Shown here: piece by piece, positions 37,444 through 45,971 of the stretch
How positions within the stretch are numbered: the stretch's first letter is position 1
How the letters are laid out: the number at the start of each line of letters is the position of its first letter
Source: Prolixibacteraceae bacterium JC049
Lineage (GTDB): Bacteria > Bacteroidota > Bacteroidia > Bacteroidales > Prolixibacteraceae
Direction of reading: 5' to 3'
Assembly (NCBI GenBank): GCA_023369685.1
Contig: SACZ01000002.1
Coordinates: 682,001 to 746,000, forward strand
DNA: 64,000 nt
Notes under the pieces: model-generated
Databases searched by the model: none
Told to the model about the DNA's origin: nothing
Seen by the model: only the letters and a program-made list of their open reading frames with translations
Translations under genes and position numbers: made by a program

Positions 37444-37473
37444 AAAGCTGTCCTCTTTTCAGAAAACAGCTTT
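37444..37473 (-). terminator. Intrinsic terminator after the 126-residue secreted protein gene
   Basis: Stem AAAGCTGT (37444-37451) with ACAGCTTT (37466-37473). On the minus strand it is followed by a run of Ts, at the end of the gene at 37514-37894. Confidence 0.75.
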
Positions 37474-37513
37474 CTTTTTATTGAAATACAGTAATGTATT
37501 CTTACGTACAAAC

Positions 37514-37894
37514 CTATAATATGGTTATTGTTCCCAGATATGCGTTAACCTGAACCTGAACAGTTGTAGTATAAGATCCCTGTTCTCCCAGCGAATATAC
37601 GATACAACTTTCATCTGAATCGTTTACTTCTAAAATCACGGGATTCATCAATTGATTTAACTGAGGAATTACTTTATTACTTTCCCAATCTTTGTTGTCA
37701 AACATATCAAAACGTGCTGATGAAAAATAGTATCCATCAATTGTTTTAAGAGAAATACTTCCCATTAAATAATCTCCATTATTCAACTCAGTTCGGGCAG
37801 CTTGTCCTTGTCCTAGAATTTGTGTTTGGGCCAACACAGTTACAACGGTCATTGAAATTACTAGTAGAAATGTTGAAAAAAACTTCTTTTTCAT
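37514..37894 (-). CDS. Small secreted protein of unknown function
   Basis: A 126-residue protein with a clear signal peptide (cut near VLAQ, residue 22) and a beta-rich mature part (NGDYLMGSISLKTIDGYYFSSARFDMF). I recognise no family. It has a C-terminal hydrophobic strand (VQVNAYLGTITIL). It lies between the two paralogous SFYPF lipoproteins and has its own terminator, so it may belong to the same LytTR-controlled group. Confidence 0.65.
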   Translation of the reverse strand: MKKKFFSTFLLVISMTVVTVLAQTQILGQGQAARTELNNGDYLMGSISLKTIDGYYFSSARFDMFDNKDWESNKVIPQLNQLMNPVILEVNDSDESCIVYSLGEQGSYTTTVQVQVNAYLGTITIL

Positions 37895-37920
37895 TTTTTA
37901 AGTTTTTAGTTATTAATACT

Positions 37921-37937
37921 TGAGCTACAGCAGCTCA
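37921..37937 (-). promoter_or_regulatory. 17-bp inverted repeat before the small secreted protein gene
   Basis: TGAGCT (37921-37926) and AGCTCA (37932-37937), 5-nt loop, 27 bp before the ATG at 37894. It could be an operator or an mRNA hairpin at the 5' end. Confidence 0.35.
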
Positions 37938-37961
37938 TATTTGTAAACTTTATTTTGAAAA

Positions 37962-38003
37962 AGAGTTTATCAGCACGAATCATTCTCTCAAGTCAGAAAC
38001 TCT
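37962..38003 (-). terminator. Possible terminator after the lipoprotein gene at 38101
   Basis: AGAGTTT (37962-37968) and AAACTCT (37997-38003) with a long 28-nt loop; on the minus strand a short T-run follows. The loop is long, so this is uncertain. Confidence 0.4.
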
Positions 38004-38100
38004 ATAAAGGATTGTGTTTATTATTCTTACATCTTCCGCCCCAACAAGAACACTAATATAGAGATTTCTTCTATGTATTCAAATCCATCTGATACAATCC

Positions 38101-38679
38101 TCAACTTTCTATTTTTAAGAGAGTTATTTTCTGCTTAGATACAAAAGCATCTGGATTATGTGCAATGCGTTTTAAAAAGCGACTTAGCTGACGAGAATTA
38201 GCCGTAATCAGAAGTCTATTTTCAGATTGTATATGTTTTAACAAATGCGGTCTTCTGCTCAATTCTTTCTGCAGCCAGTCTCTGCTTAACCCAATAAATT
38301 CATATATTCCCTTTTTTACAATCACTTTTGCTACCGTATGCATTTCTACTAAATGCTCACATCCGGTTTTCAATCTTTCATGTTTTTTCAAAAAGAGATC
38401 TGCAAACAGCGTATCATCTATTTCAAAGAATGTAACCTCATATTTTGCCCATACAACGTTATCTTTCCATATGGAAAGCTGATACTTTGAATTGCTTTTT
38501 TCATTTGTAAATTTCCATTCCAGTCCATTAAAATGATTTACCGAATGACTGGTCCAGTTACCAACAATATTGGAGTGCTCTACCACTTTATCAGATGTGA
38601 AAAAGGGATAGAAGGAAACCACCGAGCAACCAGAAAAGAATAGCGTGTAAAATAGAATCACCCATAAACTTTGTTTCAT
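38101..38679 (-). CDS. SFYPF-type lipoprotein, paralogue of the one at 36710
   Basis: A 192-residue lipoprotein with lipobox FSGC18 and mature N-terminus C-SVVSFYPFFTSDK. It shares with the protein at 36710 the SFYPF start, a GNWTSHSV segment, a predicted beta sheet, the HTVAKVIV motif and the end SRFLKRIAHNPDAF. By eye identity is only about 25%, but the motifs are in the same order. It has no kinase partner. It lies 422 bp upstream of the small secreted gene's stop. Function unknown. Confidence 0.75.
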   Translation of the reverse strand: MKQSLWVILFYTLFFSGCSVVSFYPFFTSDKVVEHSNIVGNWTSHSVNHFNGLEWKFTNEKSNSKYQLSIWKDNVVWAKYEVTFFEIDDTLFADLFLKKHERLKTGCEHLVEMHTVAKVIVKKGIYEFIGLSRDWLQKELSRRPHLLKHIQSENRLLITANSRQLSRFLKRIAHNPDAFVSKQKITLLKIES

Positions 38680-38873
38680 AAATGGTTAGTTTCTGTTTGG
38701 CACAACAAACATGCATTCGTTTGGCTCTAATAGGAAATTTATTCGGTCAGTTTGGCTTTACTGTCGGTTAATTCTAATTATACAACTTATTTTCTGGCTC
38801 AATTAAACCGAAGATTGCCAAATATGTTTTAACTTAGGGAAAGTGCATTTTTATTTAAACTGAACCCCTGCTT

Positions 38874-39605
38874 ATGAGACGAACTGCTTTAATTACCGGT
38901 GGGGCAAAGCGCCTCGGACAACACATGGCAAAACACCTAGCTGCCAACGGATGGAACATTGTCATTCACTACAATCGATCTGTTTTATCGGCAGCCCGAT
39001 TAAAGAAAGAACTCGATCAGCAATATCCAGAAGGAGAGTTTGCTGTAATCAAGGCCGACTTAAATGAGATGGATCAGATTGATGAGTTGATTCATAAAAC
39101 AATTAATATCGCCGGAAAAATTGACCTATTAATTAACAATGCTTCTGTTTTCGATCCTTCGTTTATTGCCGATACTACTAACGATTTTTACGAAAGACAG
39201 ATGACTGTTAATTTTAAGGCGCCATTCTTTTTAACCAAACATTATTCTCTTCTTCAGAATAAAGGTTTAATAGTAAACCTTACAGATACACGCATTACCC
39301 GAAATGAGCCCAACTTTGCTGCTTATACTCTCTCTAAAAAAATGCTTTGGGAGTTGACCAAAATGTCTGCCATTGAGTTAGGGCCAAACTTTCGTGTCAA
39401 TGCCATTGCGCCGGGAGCTACTCTGCCTCCAGAAAATGAAACGGACGATTACCTGGAAGCATTAGCTAAAAAAACACCAATGCAAGTTCCTAGTGGTGTA
39501 ACTCCCATTTTAAATAGTCTGGATTACATCATATCGAACCAACATTTAACCGGACAAATTTTGTTCTGCGACGGAGGAGAAAACTTAGGAAAACCAACTC
39601 ATTAA
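38874..39605 (+). CDS. Pteridine-reductase-like short-chain dehydrogenase
   Basis: A 243-residue SDR. The cofactor motif is TGGAKRLGQ (TGxxxRxG, residues 8-16), which differs from the common TGxxxGIG and matches pteridine reductases and FolM. NADPH is suggested by the later YNRSVLS. The active site has NLTDTRI with Asp in place of the usual Ser, then YTLSK (YxxxK), again the PTR1/FolM pattern. It is the first gene of an operon with folB and folK, so it should reduce dihydromonapterin, dihydrobiopterin or dihydrofolate. Which pterin is unknown. Confidence 0.82.
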   Translation: MRRTALITGGAKRLGQHMAKHLAANGWNIVIHYNRSVLSAARLKKELDQQYPEGEFAVIKADLNEMDQIDELIHKTINIAGKIDLLINNASVFDPSFIADTTNDFYERQMTVNFKAPFFLTKHYSLLQNKGLIVNLTDTRITRNEPNFAAYTLSKKMLWELTKMSAIELGPNFRVNAIAPGATLPPENETDDYLEALAKKTPMQVPSGVTPILNSLDYIISNQHLTGQILFCDGGENLGKPTH

Positions 39606-39617
39606 AACTGAAAACCA

Positions 39618-39974
39618 ATGGCCAAAATCCGAATAAAAAATTTGCTTTTAAGAACCTATATCGGTTTTAAACCCCACGAACTGAACAACAAGCAAGATGT
39701 TGTCATCAATATAGAACTCGAAACTGATGTTTCGGAGGGAGTTAAAACGGATGATCCGGAAGGAATTGTTAACTACCGGACCATCACTAAGGAAATCATT
39801 AAACATGTGCAGGAATCGAAATATGCTTTGCTCGAGTCATTAACCCAAAGTATTCTGGACATAGTAATGAAAAATGAAAAAATAACCTGGGGCAAAGTAG
39901 AGGTGGATAAACCTCATGCATTACGATTTTCAGAATCGGTATCGGTTGAATTGGAAGAAACACGCAAACTTTAG
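39618..39974 (+). CDS. folB: Dihydroneopterin aldolase FolB
   Basis: A 118-residue enzyme of folate synthesis. It converts 7,8-dihydroneopterin to 6-hydroxymethyl-7,8-dihydropterin and glycolaldehyde. Family features are the IRIKNLLLRTYIGFKPHELNNKQDVVINIEL start, the NYRTITKEI active-site segment, LLESLTQSI and the KPHAL end (Lys/Pro of the pterin site). It sits between the SDR gene and folK with gaps of 12 and 3 bp. Confidence 0.93.
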   Translation: MAKIRIKNLLLRTYIGFKPHELNNKQDVVINIELETDVSEGVKTDDPEGIVNYRTITKEIIKHVQESKYALLESLTQSILDIVMKNEKITWGKVEVDKPHALRFSESVSVELEETRKL

Positions 39975-39977
39975 CTT

Positions 39978-40349
39978 ATGAGAAACACAGCAATTATTGG
40001 AATAGGATCAAACATCAATCCCGAAGAAAACATATACAAGATGTTAGGAATATTAGAAAACGAACAGATTGTTATTGAAGTTTCTTCTTTTATTCGAACC
40101 CAACCAATTGGTATTGAAGATCAGCCCGAATTTGTAAATGGAGCAGTAAAAATTCAAACATTATTGGATCAGTCGATGCTTGATAGTTACCTTAAAAAGC
40201 TGGAAGACAGAATGGGACGCGATAGATCTGTTCCTAAATTTGGTCCACGTAACATCGATCTTGATATTGTTATATGGAATGGCGAAATCGTTGATAATGA
40301 CTACCATGAAAGAGAATTTCTCCAAAAAGTTGTCGACGAAGTCAGATAA
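39978..40349 (+). CDS. folK: Short 6-hydroxymethyl-7,8-dihydropterin pyrophosphokinase FolK
   Basis: A 123-residue HPPK, which pyrophosphorylates the FolB product. The motifs IGIGSNINPEENI, FIRTQPIGIEDQPEFVNGAVKI, LKKLEDRMGRDRS and GPRNIDLDIVIWNGE are present, including the metal-binding DLD. The usual enzyme has about 160 residues; here the C-terminal region after DNDYHEREFL ends early. The stop is followed by a strong hairpin, so truncation by sequencing error is unlikely. Likely functional, not certain. Confidence 0.85.
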   Translation: MRNTAIIGIGSNINPEENIYKMLGILENEQIVIEVSSFIRTQPIGIEDQPEFVNGAVKIQTLLDQSMLDSYLKKLEDRMGRDRSVPKFGPRNIDLDIVIWNGEIVDNDYHEREFLQKVVDEVR

Positions 40350-40351
40350 AA

Positions 40352-40410
40352 AACATTCATTCACTTCATTCTGAATCGTTATGATTCGGATGAAGTAATT
40401 TTTGAATGTT
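40352..40410 (+). terminator. Long hairpin ending the folate operon
   Basis: Nested arms AACATTCA/TGAATGTT, ACTTCAT/ATGAAGT and GAATC/GATTC enclose GTTAT. A moderate T-run is inside the lower stem rather than at the end, so it is an unusual terminator. Confidence 0.6.
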
Positions 40411-40541
40411 GAAAATAGATATTAACACTCAACAACCTCTTGTTTCTAGCCCAACTATCCCCGCTTCACCTTCCATTTTGTTAATAACTTCATTTTCTAT
40501 CCACAGAACACATCACTAAATTTAGCTAAGCAATTGTGGTT

Positions 40542-40698
40542 ATTTCATGTCTTTTCTGGCATGAAATTGAAAAGGGAATCCGGTGTAACTCCGGAACTGT
40601 CCTCGCAGCTGTAAGGTTCAAAGGTTCTTTGCTACTCCATTACCACTGATAATATCTATCGGGAAGGTTGCAAAGAGAATCGAGTCAGAAGACCTGCC
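40542..40698 (+). ncRNA. Adenosylcobalamin riboswitch upstream of nrdD
   Basis: The core sequence elements are all in order: AAAAGGGAATCCGGTG, AACTCCGGAACTGTCCTCGC (40588-40607), AGCTGTAA, a variable arm, then GGGAAGG (40661-40667) and AGTCAGAAGACCTGCC. A perfect 8-bp stem ATTTCATG/CATGAAAT starts the region. This is the B12-box type riboswitch, which lowers expression of the gene downstream when coenzyme B12 is plentiful. The ATG of nrdD lies 76 bp after the end, leaving room for the sequence that hides the start site. Boundaries are approximate. Confidence 0.92.
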
Positions 40699-40773
40699 AC
40701 AAGCATTCGCTGTCGTTTGCCTTCGAGGAAAAGGAACTTCAGAAGATACAATAATCACAAAAACAAATTAACC

Positions 40774-42912
40774 ATGTGTAACCAGGTTTCCCATGTCCTG
40801 AAGCGGGATGGAAAAATTGTGGCATTTGTCCCATCTAAAATTGCCAATGCTATTACCAAAGCATTTGAAGCTGTTGAAGAAGGGTCTGCCGAAATTGCTC
40901 AAAACATTGCTCAACAAGTTGCTGAAAAGTTAGCTGCGAAATCAACCAATTCAACAACTCCTCATGTTGAAGAAGTTCAAGATTTAGTAGAAGAAGGATT
41001 ATTTGAAAACAAGCTTTTTAAAGCGGCAAAAGCCTATATTTTATACCGAAATCAGCACAAAGAAATTCGAAATACAAAAGAACTATTCAATAATCTAGAT
41101 CTGATTGATAATTATCTGAAGCGTGCCGACTGGCGAGTGAAAGAGAGTGCGAACTCTACCTATTCTCTTCAAGGACTGAATCAACATTTGGCTACTATCG
41201 TTAGCTCACAGTATTGGCTAAATAAGATCTATCCAAAGGAAATTGGCGATGCGCATAAAAACGGCGATATGCATATTCACGACCTTGGATTTTTAAGTGT
41301 TTATTGTGTTGGATGGGATTTGGAAGATTTATTACTAAGTGGTTTCACTGGTGTACCTGGGAAATTGCAAAGTAAACCTGCCAAGCACCTGCGTACTGCT
41401 CTTGGTCAGATTGTAAATTTCTTCTACACCATGCAAGGTGAAGCTGCGGGAGCACAAGCTTTCTCGAACTTCGACACTTATTTGGCTCCATTTATTGCCT
41501 ACGATAATCTGGATAGAATTCAATTGAAACAGGCTATTCAGGAGTTTCTTTTTAATATAAATGTACCAACACGCGTTGGTTTCCAAACACCATTTACCAA
41601 TATCACAATGGACTTGGTTGTTCCTGATTTCCTAAAGAGTCAACCAGTTATTATTGGCGGTAAAATTCAGGATAAATGCTACGACGACTTCCAAGATGAA
41701 GTAGAGCTATTCAACGAAGTATTTGCAGAGGTAATGGCCGAAGGAGATGCCAATGGACGTATCTTCTCATTCCCTATTCCAACATACAATATCACGTCAA
41801 ATTTCGACTGGGATAATCCACGTTACAACAACATTTGGGAGATCACAGCCAAATACGGAATTCCTTATTTCTCGAACTTTGTAAATTCTGATTTATCGCC
41901 AGACGATGTACGTAGTATGTGTTGTCGTTTACGCTTAGACAAGCGAGAGCTAGAAACCAGAGGTGGTGGTTTATTTGGTTCTAATCCACTAACAGGCTCG
42001 GTAGGAGTTGTAACCATTAACCTTCCTCGTTTGGGCTATCAGGCAACCAATAAGGAAGAGTTCTATCAGCTGCTAAGCAAGCGAATGGAAATGGCTTCAA
42101 GCAGCCTAGAAACCAAGCGAAAGGTAATTGAAGAACTAACAGAAAATGGTCTTTTCCCATATTCTAAATTCTATTTGCGTAACATTCGTAAGAAAGGAGG
42201 ATCGTATTGGTACAACCACTTTTCAACAATCGGATTGGTTGGAATGAATGAATGTTGCCTTAACCTAATTGGATCGGATATCACTTCTACCGAAGGACAC
42301 GAATTTGCATGTGAAGTGCTTGACTTTATGCGCAACAAATTACAAGATTTCCAACAGGAAACAGGTAATAACTATAACCTAGAAGCAACTCCCGCAGAAG
42401 GGACATCATATCGTCTGGCTCAATTAGATAGAAAATGGTTCGATGATATTATTGTTGCCAATCAGGAAGCATGTAATACTCCCGATGCAACACCTTATTA
42501 CACCAACTCTACCCAGTTACCAGTAAAATATACCGACGATATTTTCCATGCATTGGAATTGCAGGATGACTTGCAGACACGCTATACCGGAGGAACTGTT
42601 TTCCATACTTTCATCGGTGCTCAGCAGCTACCAATTGAATCGGTTAAACAAGTAATAAAAAAGATTACCAACAACTATCATTTACCCTACATCACGTTGT
42701 CTCCTACATTCAGTATTTGCCCACACCATGGTTACCAATATGGCGAACACCATTACTGCCCTCAATGTGAAGCAGAAGGTAAAAAAACAAAATGCGAGGT
42801 ATACACCCGGATTGTAGGCTATATTCGCCCTGTAGATCAGTGGAACGATGGGAAACAAGCAGAGTATGGCGAACGAAAACTTTTCGATAAAGAAATAGTG
42901 CCAATTCATTAA
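40774..42912 (+). CDS. nrdD: Anaerobic (class III) ribonucleotide reductase NrdD
   Basis: A 712-residue glycyl-radical enzyme that makes deoxyribonucleotides without oxygen. I start at ATG 40774 (MCNQVSHVLKRDGKIV); the TTG reading from 40717 would lie in the riboswitch leader. An ATP-cone domain (about residues 7-100) gives allosteric control. The catalytic domain has MHIHDLGF, the LFGSNPLTGSVGVVTINLPRLG stretch and NECCLNLIG. The C-terminus holds a zinc site (CPHHGYQYGEHHYCPQCEAEGKKTKC) and the radical glycine in TRIVGYIRPVDQWN. The activator nrdG follows. Confidence 0.95.
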   Translation: MCNQVSHVLKRDGKIVAFVPSKIANAITKAFEAVEEGSAEIAQNIAQQVAEKLAAKSTNSTTPHVEEVQDLVEEGLFENKLFKAAKAYILYRNQHKEIRNTKELFNNLDLIDNYLKRADWRVKESANSTYSLQGLNQHLATIVSSQYWLNKIYPKEIGDAHKNGDMHIHDLGFLSVYCVGWDLEDLLLSGFTGVPGKLQSKPAKHLRTALGQIVNFFYTMQGEAAGAQAFSNFDTYLAPFIAYDNLDRIQLKQAIQEFLFNINVPTRVGFQTPFTNITMDLVVPDFLKSQPVIIGGKIQDKCYDDFQDEVELFNEVFAEVMAEGDANGRIFSFPIPTYNITSNFDWDNPRYNNIWEITAKYGIPYFSNFVNSDLSPDDVRSMCCRLRLDKRELETRGGGLFGSNPLTGSVGVVTINLPRLGYQATNKEEFYQLLSKRMEMASSSLETKRKVIEELTENGLFPYSKFYLRNIRKKGGSYWYNHFSTIGLVGMNECCLNLIGSDITSTEGHEFACEVLDFMRNKLQDFQQETGNNYNLEATPAEGTSYRLAQLDRKWFDDIIVANQEACNTPDATPYYTNSTQLPVKYTDDIFHALELQDDLQTRYTGGTVFHTFIGAQQLPIESVKQVIKKITNNYHLPYITLSPTFSICPHHGYQYGEHHYCPQCEAEGKKTKCEVYTRIVGYIRPVDQWNDGKQAEYGERKLFDKEIVPIH

Positions 42913-42929
42913 CCTCTCCTATATACCTA

Positions 42930-42966
42930 ACTGTGTCAGGCTACCACATAGCCTGATGCAGTTTTT
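42930..42966 (+). terminator. Hairpin with T-run between nrdD and nrdG
   Basis: Arms ACTG...TCAGGCTA and TAGCCTGA...CAGT around CCACA, then TTTT. It looks like an intrinsic terminator or attenuator that would lower nrdG relative to nrdD mRNA. Confidence 0.65.
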
Positions 42967-42994
42967 ACTATCAATTCATTCAAAAAGAAGGATC

Positions 42995-43687
42995 ATGAAT
43001 ATTTCAGGATTTGTCAAAAGTAGTTTAATCGACTACCCAGGTTATATCTCCTCGGTAATTTTTACCCAAGGATGTAACTTCAAGTGCCCATTTTGCCACA
43101 ATCCCGACTTGATTCCAATGCAAACAACATCTTGCTATCCAGAATCTGTTATTTTCGATTACCTAGATCGATACAGAAAAATGATTGATGCTGTGGTTAT
43201 AAGCGGAGGAGAGCCATGCCTTCAGGCCGATTTAATTGATTTCTGTACGCTGCTAAAAGAAAAAGGATTCAAAATAAAACTCGATACCAATGGAGCATTT
43301 CCCATTGTAGTACAAAAGCTTATAGCCAGAAATTTAGTGGATTATATTGCAATGGACATTAAAGCCCCGTTAAATCAGCAAGACTATTCGGAGCTAATTG
43401 GATGTAAAAAAACGCCACTGGAAAGTATTAAACAAACTATCCAAACCATTATCGATTCATCCATTCACCATGAGTTCAGATCGACAATAATTAAGGAAAA
43501 GCATTCTGCTAACGATCTGGTATCTATGACTCAGGCCGTAACCGGATGTGAACGTTTCATGGGGCAACATTTTTCGCCACAACAAGTGCTCGATCCTGCA
43601 TATAAAATGCTGAATGCTTATACCAACAAAGAGCTTTCTGAGATTATTTCGACCTATAATTTAGAAGAGAAGATACAGCTTAGGTAA
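42995..43687 (+). CDS. nrdG: Anaerobic RNR-activating radical SAM protein NrdG
   Basis: A 230-residue radical SAM enzyme that makes the glycyl radical of NrdD using S-adenosylmethionine and an electron. The start at 42995 has an AAGAAGGA ribosome-binding site just upstream, and the longer reading from 42956 starts inside the hairpin. The cluster motif is CNFKCPFCHN (CxxxCxxC), followed by a GGEPCLQ motif (SAM site). It ends 2 bp before the end of a convergent gene (43690). Confidence 0.93.
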   Translation: MNISGFVKSSLIDYPGYISSVIFTQGCNFKCPFCHNPDLIPMQTTSCYPESVIFDYLDRYRKMIDAVVISGGEPCLQADLIDFCTLLKEKGFKIKLDTNGAFPIVVQKLIARNLVDYIAMDIKAPLNQQDYSELIGCKKTPLESIKQTIQTIIDSSIHHEFRSTIIKEKHSANDLVSMTQAVTGCERFMGQHFSPQQVLDPAYKMLNAYTNKELSEIISTYNLEEKIQLR

Positions 43688-43689
43688 GC

Positions 43690-44268
43690 TTACTTGTGTT
43701 GTTTTTCCCACATATCGGCAGCAATAACCAACTCCTCGTACCACTCTTTTCCATACTTGCGAGTTAATGGTGCTTTTAACATTTCGAAAATGCGCACCTT
43801 CTTGTCGTAACCACAAATACGTGCCGATTTACAAATATCCAACTCTTGATAATTCAAAGCATCGAACTCTTCGTATTCAGTAATTCGAATTGGGAATAGA
43901 TGACATGAAATAGGCTTTTGAAAATCTATTTTCTTTTCAATCCACGCCTTTTCAATGGCACATTTAACCACTCCTTTTTCATCTCGATAAGTGTATACAC
44001 ACTCATTATCGTTTACCAACGGAGTTACCAAGTCCCCATCTTCATCGATAACAGAAAAGCCTTGTTTTTCAACTTCTTCGCGGTTAATACGAGGAAGATC
44101 TGCTTCAATAACCGGATAAATATCTTCGATTATCTTCGCCTCTTCTTCAGTTAGTGGTGCACCCGAATCTCCTTCTACACAACAAATTCCTTTACACTTG
44201 GATATATCGCATAAAAAATGCTTTTCGAACACATCAAAACTTACTATTGCTTTTCCTATCTGAATCAT
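43690..44268 (-). CDS. DUF3109 family protein with putative metal cluster
   Basis: A 192-residue cytoplasmic protein of DUF3109, relatives of YkgJ-type zinc/iron-cysteine-cluster proteins. Its cysteines CDISKCKGICC (about residues 20-30), a later C in NECVYTYRDEKGVVKCAIEKAW, C in PISCHLFPIRI and in LDICKSARICGY form the family's conserved set, which suggests iron-sulfur or zinc binding. Function unknown. Confidence 0.8.
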   Translation of the reverse strand: MIQIGKAIVSFDVFEKHFLCDISKCKGICCVEGDSGAPLTEEEAKIIEDIYPVIEADLPRINREEVEKQGFSVIDEDGDLVTPLVNDNECVYTYRDEKGVVKCAIEKAWIEKKIDFQKPISCHLFPIRITEYEEFDALNYQELDICKSARICGYDKKVRIFEMLKAPLTRKYGKEWYEELVIAADMWEKQHK

Positions 44269-44326
44269 CTTCTTTGTACTGAGTTGTTAGTATTTAGAGG
44301 CATAAAAACCGTTCTAAATACGAAAA

Positions 44327-44360
44327 ATCCCGAAAGACATTACCATATATCTTTCGGGAT
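44327..44360 (-). terminator. Intrinsic terminator after gpmI
   Basis: Perfect stem ATCCCGAAAGA (44327-44337) with TCTTTCGGGAT (44350-44360). Read on the minus strand it is followed by TTTTT. Confidence 0.85.
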
Positions 44361-44444
44361 GCAAATGTATAAATTAGTACTGAGTAATTAATACAGAGCA
44401 GTTAGTATTTGAATTTCCAGGTACTAACTACTAGTTACTTTATA

Positions 44445-45971
44445 CTATACCAATACTTTTCCAGTCATTTCTGCAGGAATCTCTAGTCCCATAATCTTAA
44501 GTAGGGTAGGAGCTACGTCAGCCAAAATACCGTTCTCAATTTTAGCCTCTTTGTTGTCATTTACCCAGATACATGGAACTGGATTCAACGAGTGAGCTGT
44601 ATTTTCGCTACCATCTGCATTTACTGCGTTATCTGCATTACCGTGGTCAGCAATAATCATCACATCGTATCCATTGTTACGTGCTGCTGTAACCACTTGC
44701 TCAACACATCCATCAACTGCTTCAACTGCTGAAGTAATTGCTTCGTAAACACCTGTGTGTCCAACCATATCGCCATTGGCAAAGTTCAAACAAACAAAGT
44801 CAGCCGACTGCTCGTTCAACTCTTTCACAATTTTATCAGCAACAATAGGAGCAGACATCTCAGGCTGAAGATCGTAAGTAGCCACCTTTGGTGAAGATGC
44901 CAAAATACGACTCTCTCCTTCGAACTCCTCTTCGCGACCACCTGAGAAGAAGAATGTTACGTGAGCATACTTTTCAGTTTCTGCAATACGAATCTGTTTC
45001 AATCCGGCATTGGCAACTACTTCACCCATTGTATTTTTCACATTCTCTTTGTCGAAAATAACGTTTACTCCAACAAAGTCAGCTTTGTAGTTAGTCATTG
45101 TGTACCACTGCAAAGGCAATGTTTTCATTCCGTGATCTTCTAAATCTTGCTGAGTGAAAGCAATTGTCATCTGACGCAAACGGTCAGTACGGTAGTTGAA
45201 ACAGATTACTACATCATCTTCTTCAATTTTAGTAAGAGGAGCACCATTCTCATCAACCATTACAAGTGGTTTCAAGAATTCGTCAGTTACTCCTTCTTCG
45301 TATGAAGCTTTAATTGACTCAAGAATATTTGAAGTTTTAGTTCCTTCTGCTTTTGTATAAAGATCGTAAGCCAACTTCAGGCGATCCCAATTCTGATCAC
45401 GATCCATTCCGTAGTAACGACCAATCAATGAAGCAAAACGAGCGTTTGTTCCTTCCAACGCTGCTAAGTCAGTTTCCAAGAAACCGTATCCTGAACGAGG
45501 GTCAGTATCACGACCATCAGTTAAACCATGAATGAACAAATCGTTTACACCCATATCGGTACCAATTTTACACAAAGCAACCATGTGAGCACTCAATGAG
45601 TGTACTCCACCAGGTCCAATCAAACCGATAAAGTGTACTTTTTTATTGTTCTCTTTTGCGTATGTGAAAGCTTTAACGATTTGCTCGTTAGTTTTCAATG
45701 TATCGTCTTCGATGGCTTTATTGATTTTTACCAAATCTTGGTAAACAACGCGTCCTGCGCCAATATTCAAGTGACCAACTTCTGAGTTACCCATCTGACC
45801 AGCTGGAAGACCTACGTCGTTTCCAGAAGTCAATAGCTGAGAGTTTGGATACTCTTTTGCCAATGAATCCATAAATGGAGTATTAGCCATAGCAATAACA
45901 TCCGTCTTGTCTCCTTTACCAATTCCCCATCCGTCGAGGATCATTAGTACTGCTTTTTTTGTATCAGCCAT
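44445..45971 (-). CDS. gpmI: 2,3-bisphosphoglycerate-independent phosphoglycerate mutase
   Basis: A 508-residue enzyme of glycolysis/gluconeogenesis, which interconverts 3- and 2-phosphoglycerate using two manganese ions. Motifs are LMILDGWGIGKGDKTD at the N-terminus, the phosphoserine loop GNSEVGHLNIGAGRVVYQD (Ser about 62), and the ends MIIADHGNADNAV and NTAHSLNPVPCIW with metal-binding Asp and His residues. Length is typical. A promoter lies at 46122-46151. Confidence 0.95.
   Translation of the reverse strand: MADTKKAVLMILDGWGIGKGDKTDVIAMANTPFMDSLAKEYPNSQLLTSGNDVGLPAGQMGNSEVGHLNIGAGRVVYQDLVKINKAIEDDTLKTNEQIVKAFTYAKENNKKVHFIGLIGPGGVHSLSAHMVALCKIGTDMGVNDLFIHGLTDGRDTDPRSGYGFLETDLAALEGTNARFASLIGRYYGMDRDQNWDRLKLAYDLYTKAEGTKTSNILESIKASYEEGVTDEFLKPLVMVDENGAPLTKIEEDDVVICFNYRTDRLRQMTIAFTQQDLEDHGMKTLPLQWYTMTNYKADFVGVNVIFDKENVKNTMGEVVANAGLKQIRIAETEKYAHVTFFFSGGREEEFEGESRILASSPKVATYDLQPEMSAPIVADKIVKELNEQSADFVCLNFANGDMVGHTGVYEAITSAVEAVDGCVEQVVTAARNNGYDVMIIADHGNADNAVNADGSENTAHSLNPVPCIWVNDNKEAKIENGILADVAPTLLKIMGLEIPAEMTGKVLV

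Noticed and set aside
37236-37511. A 91-codon minus-strand ORF overlapping the lipoprotein start
   Set aside because: No start signal or family; it covers the terminator and promoter region and looks like chance.
40717-40773. TTG start for nrdD at 40717
   Set aside because: It lies in the riboswitch leader and encodes a basic stretch outside the ATP-cone domain; ATG at 40774 fits better.
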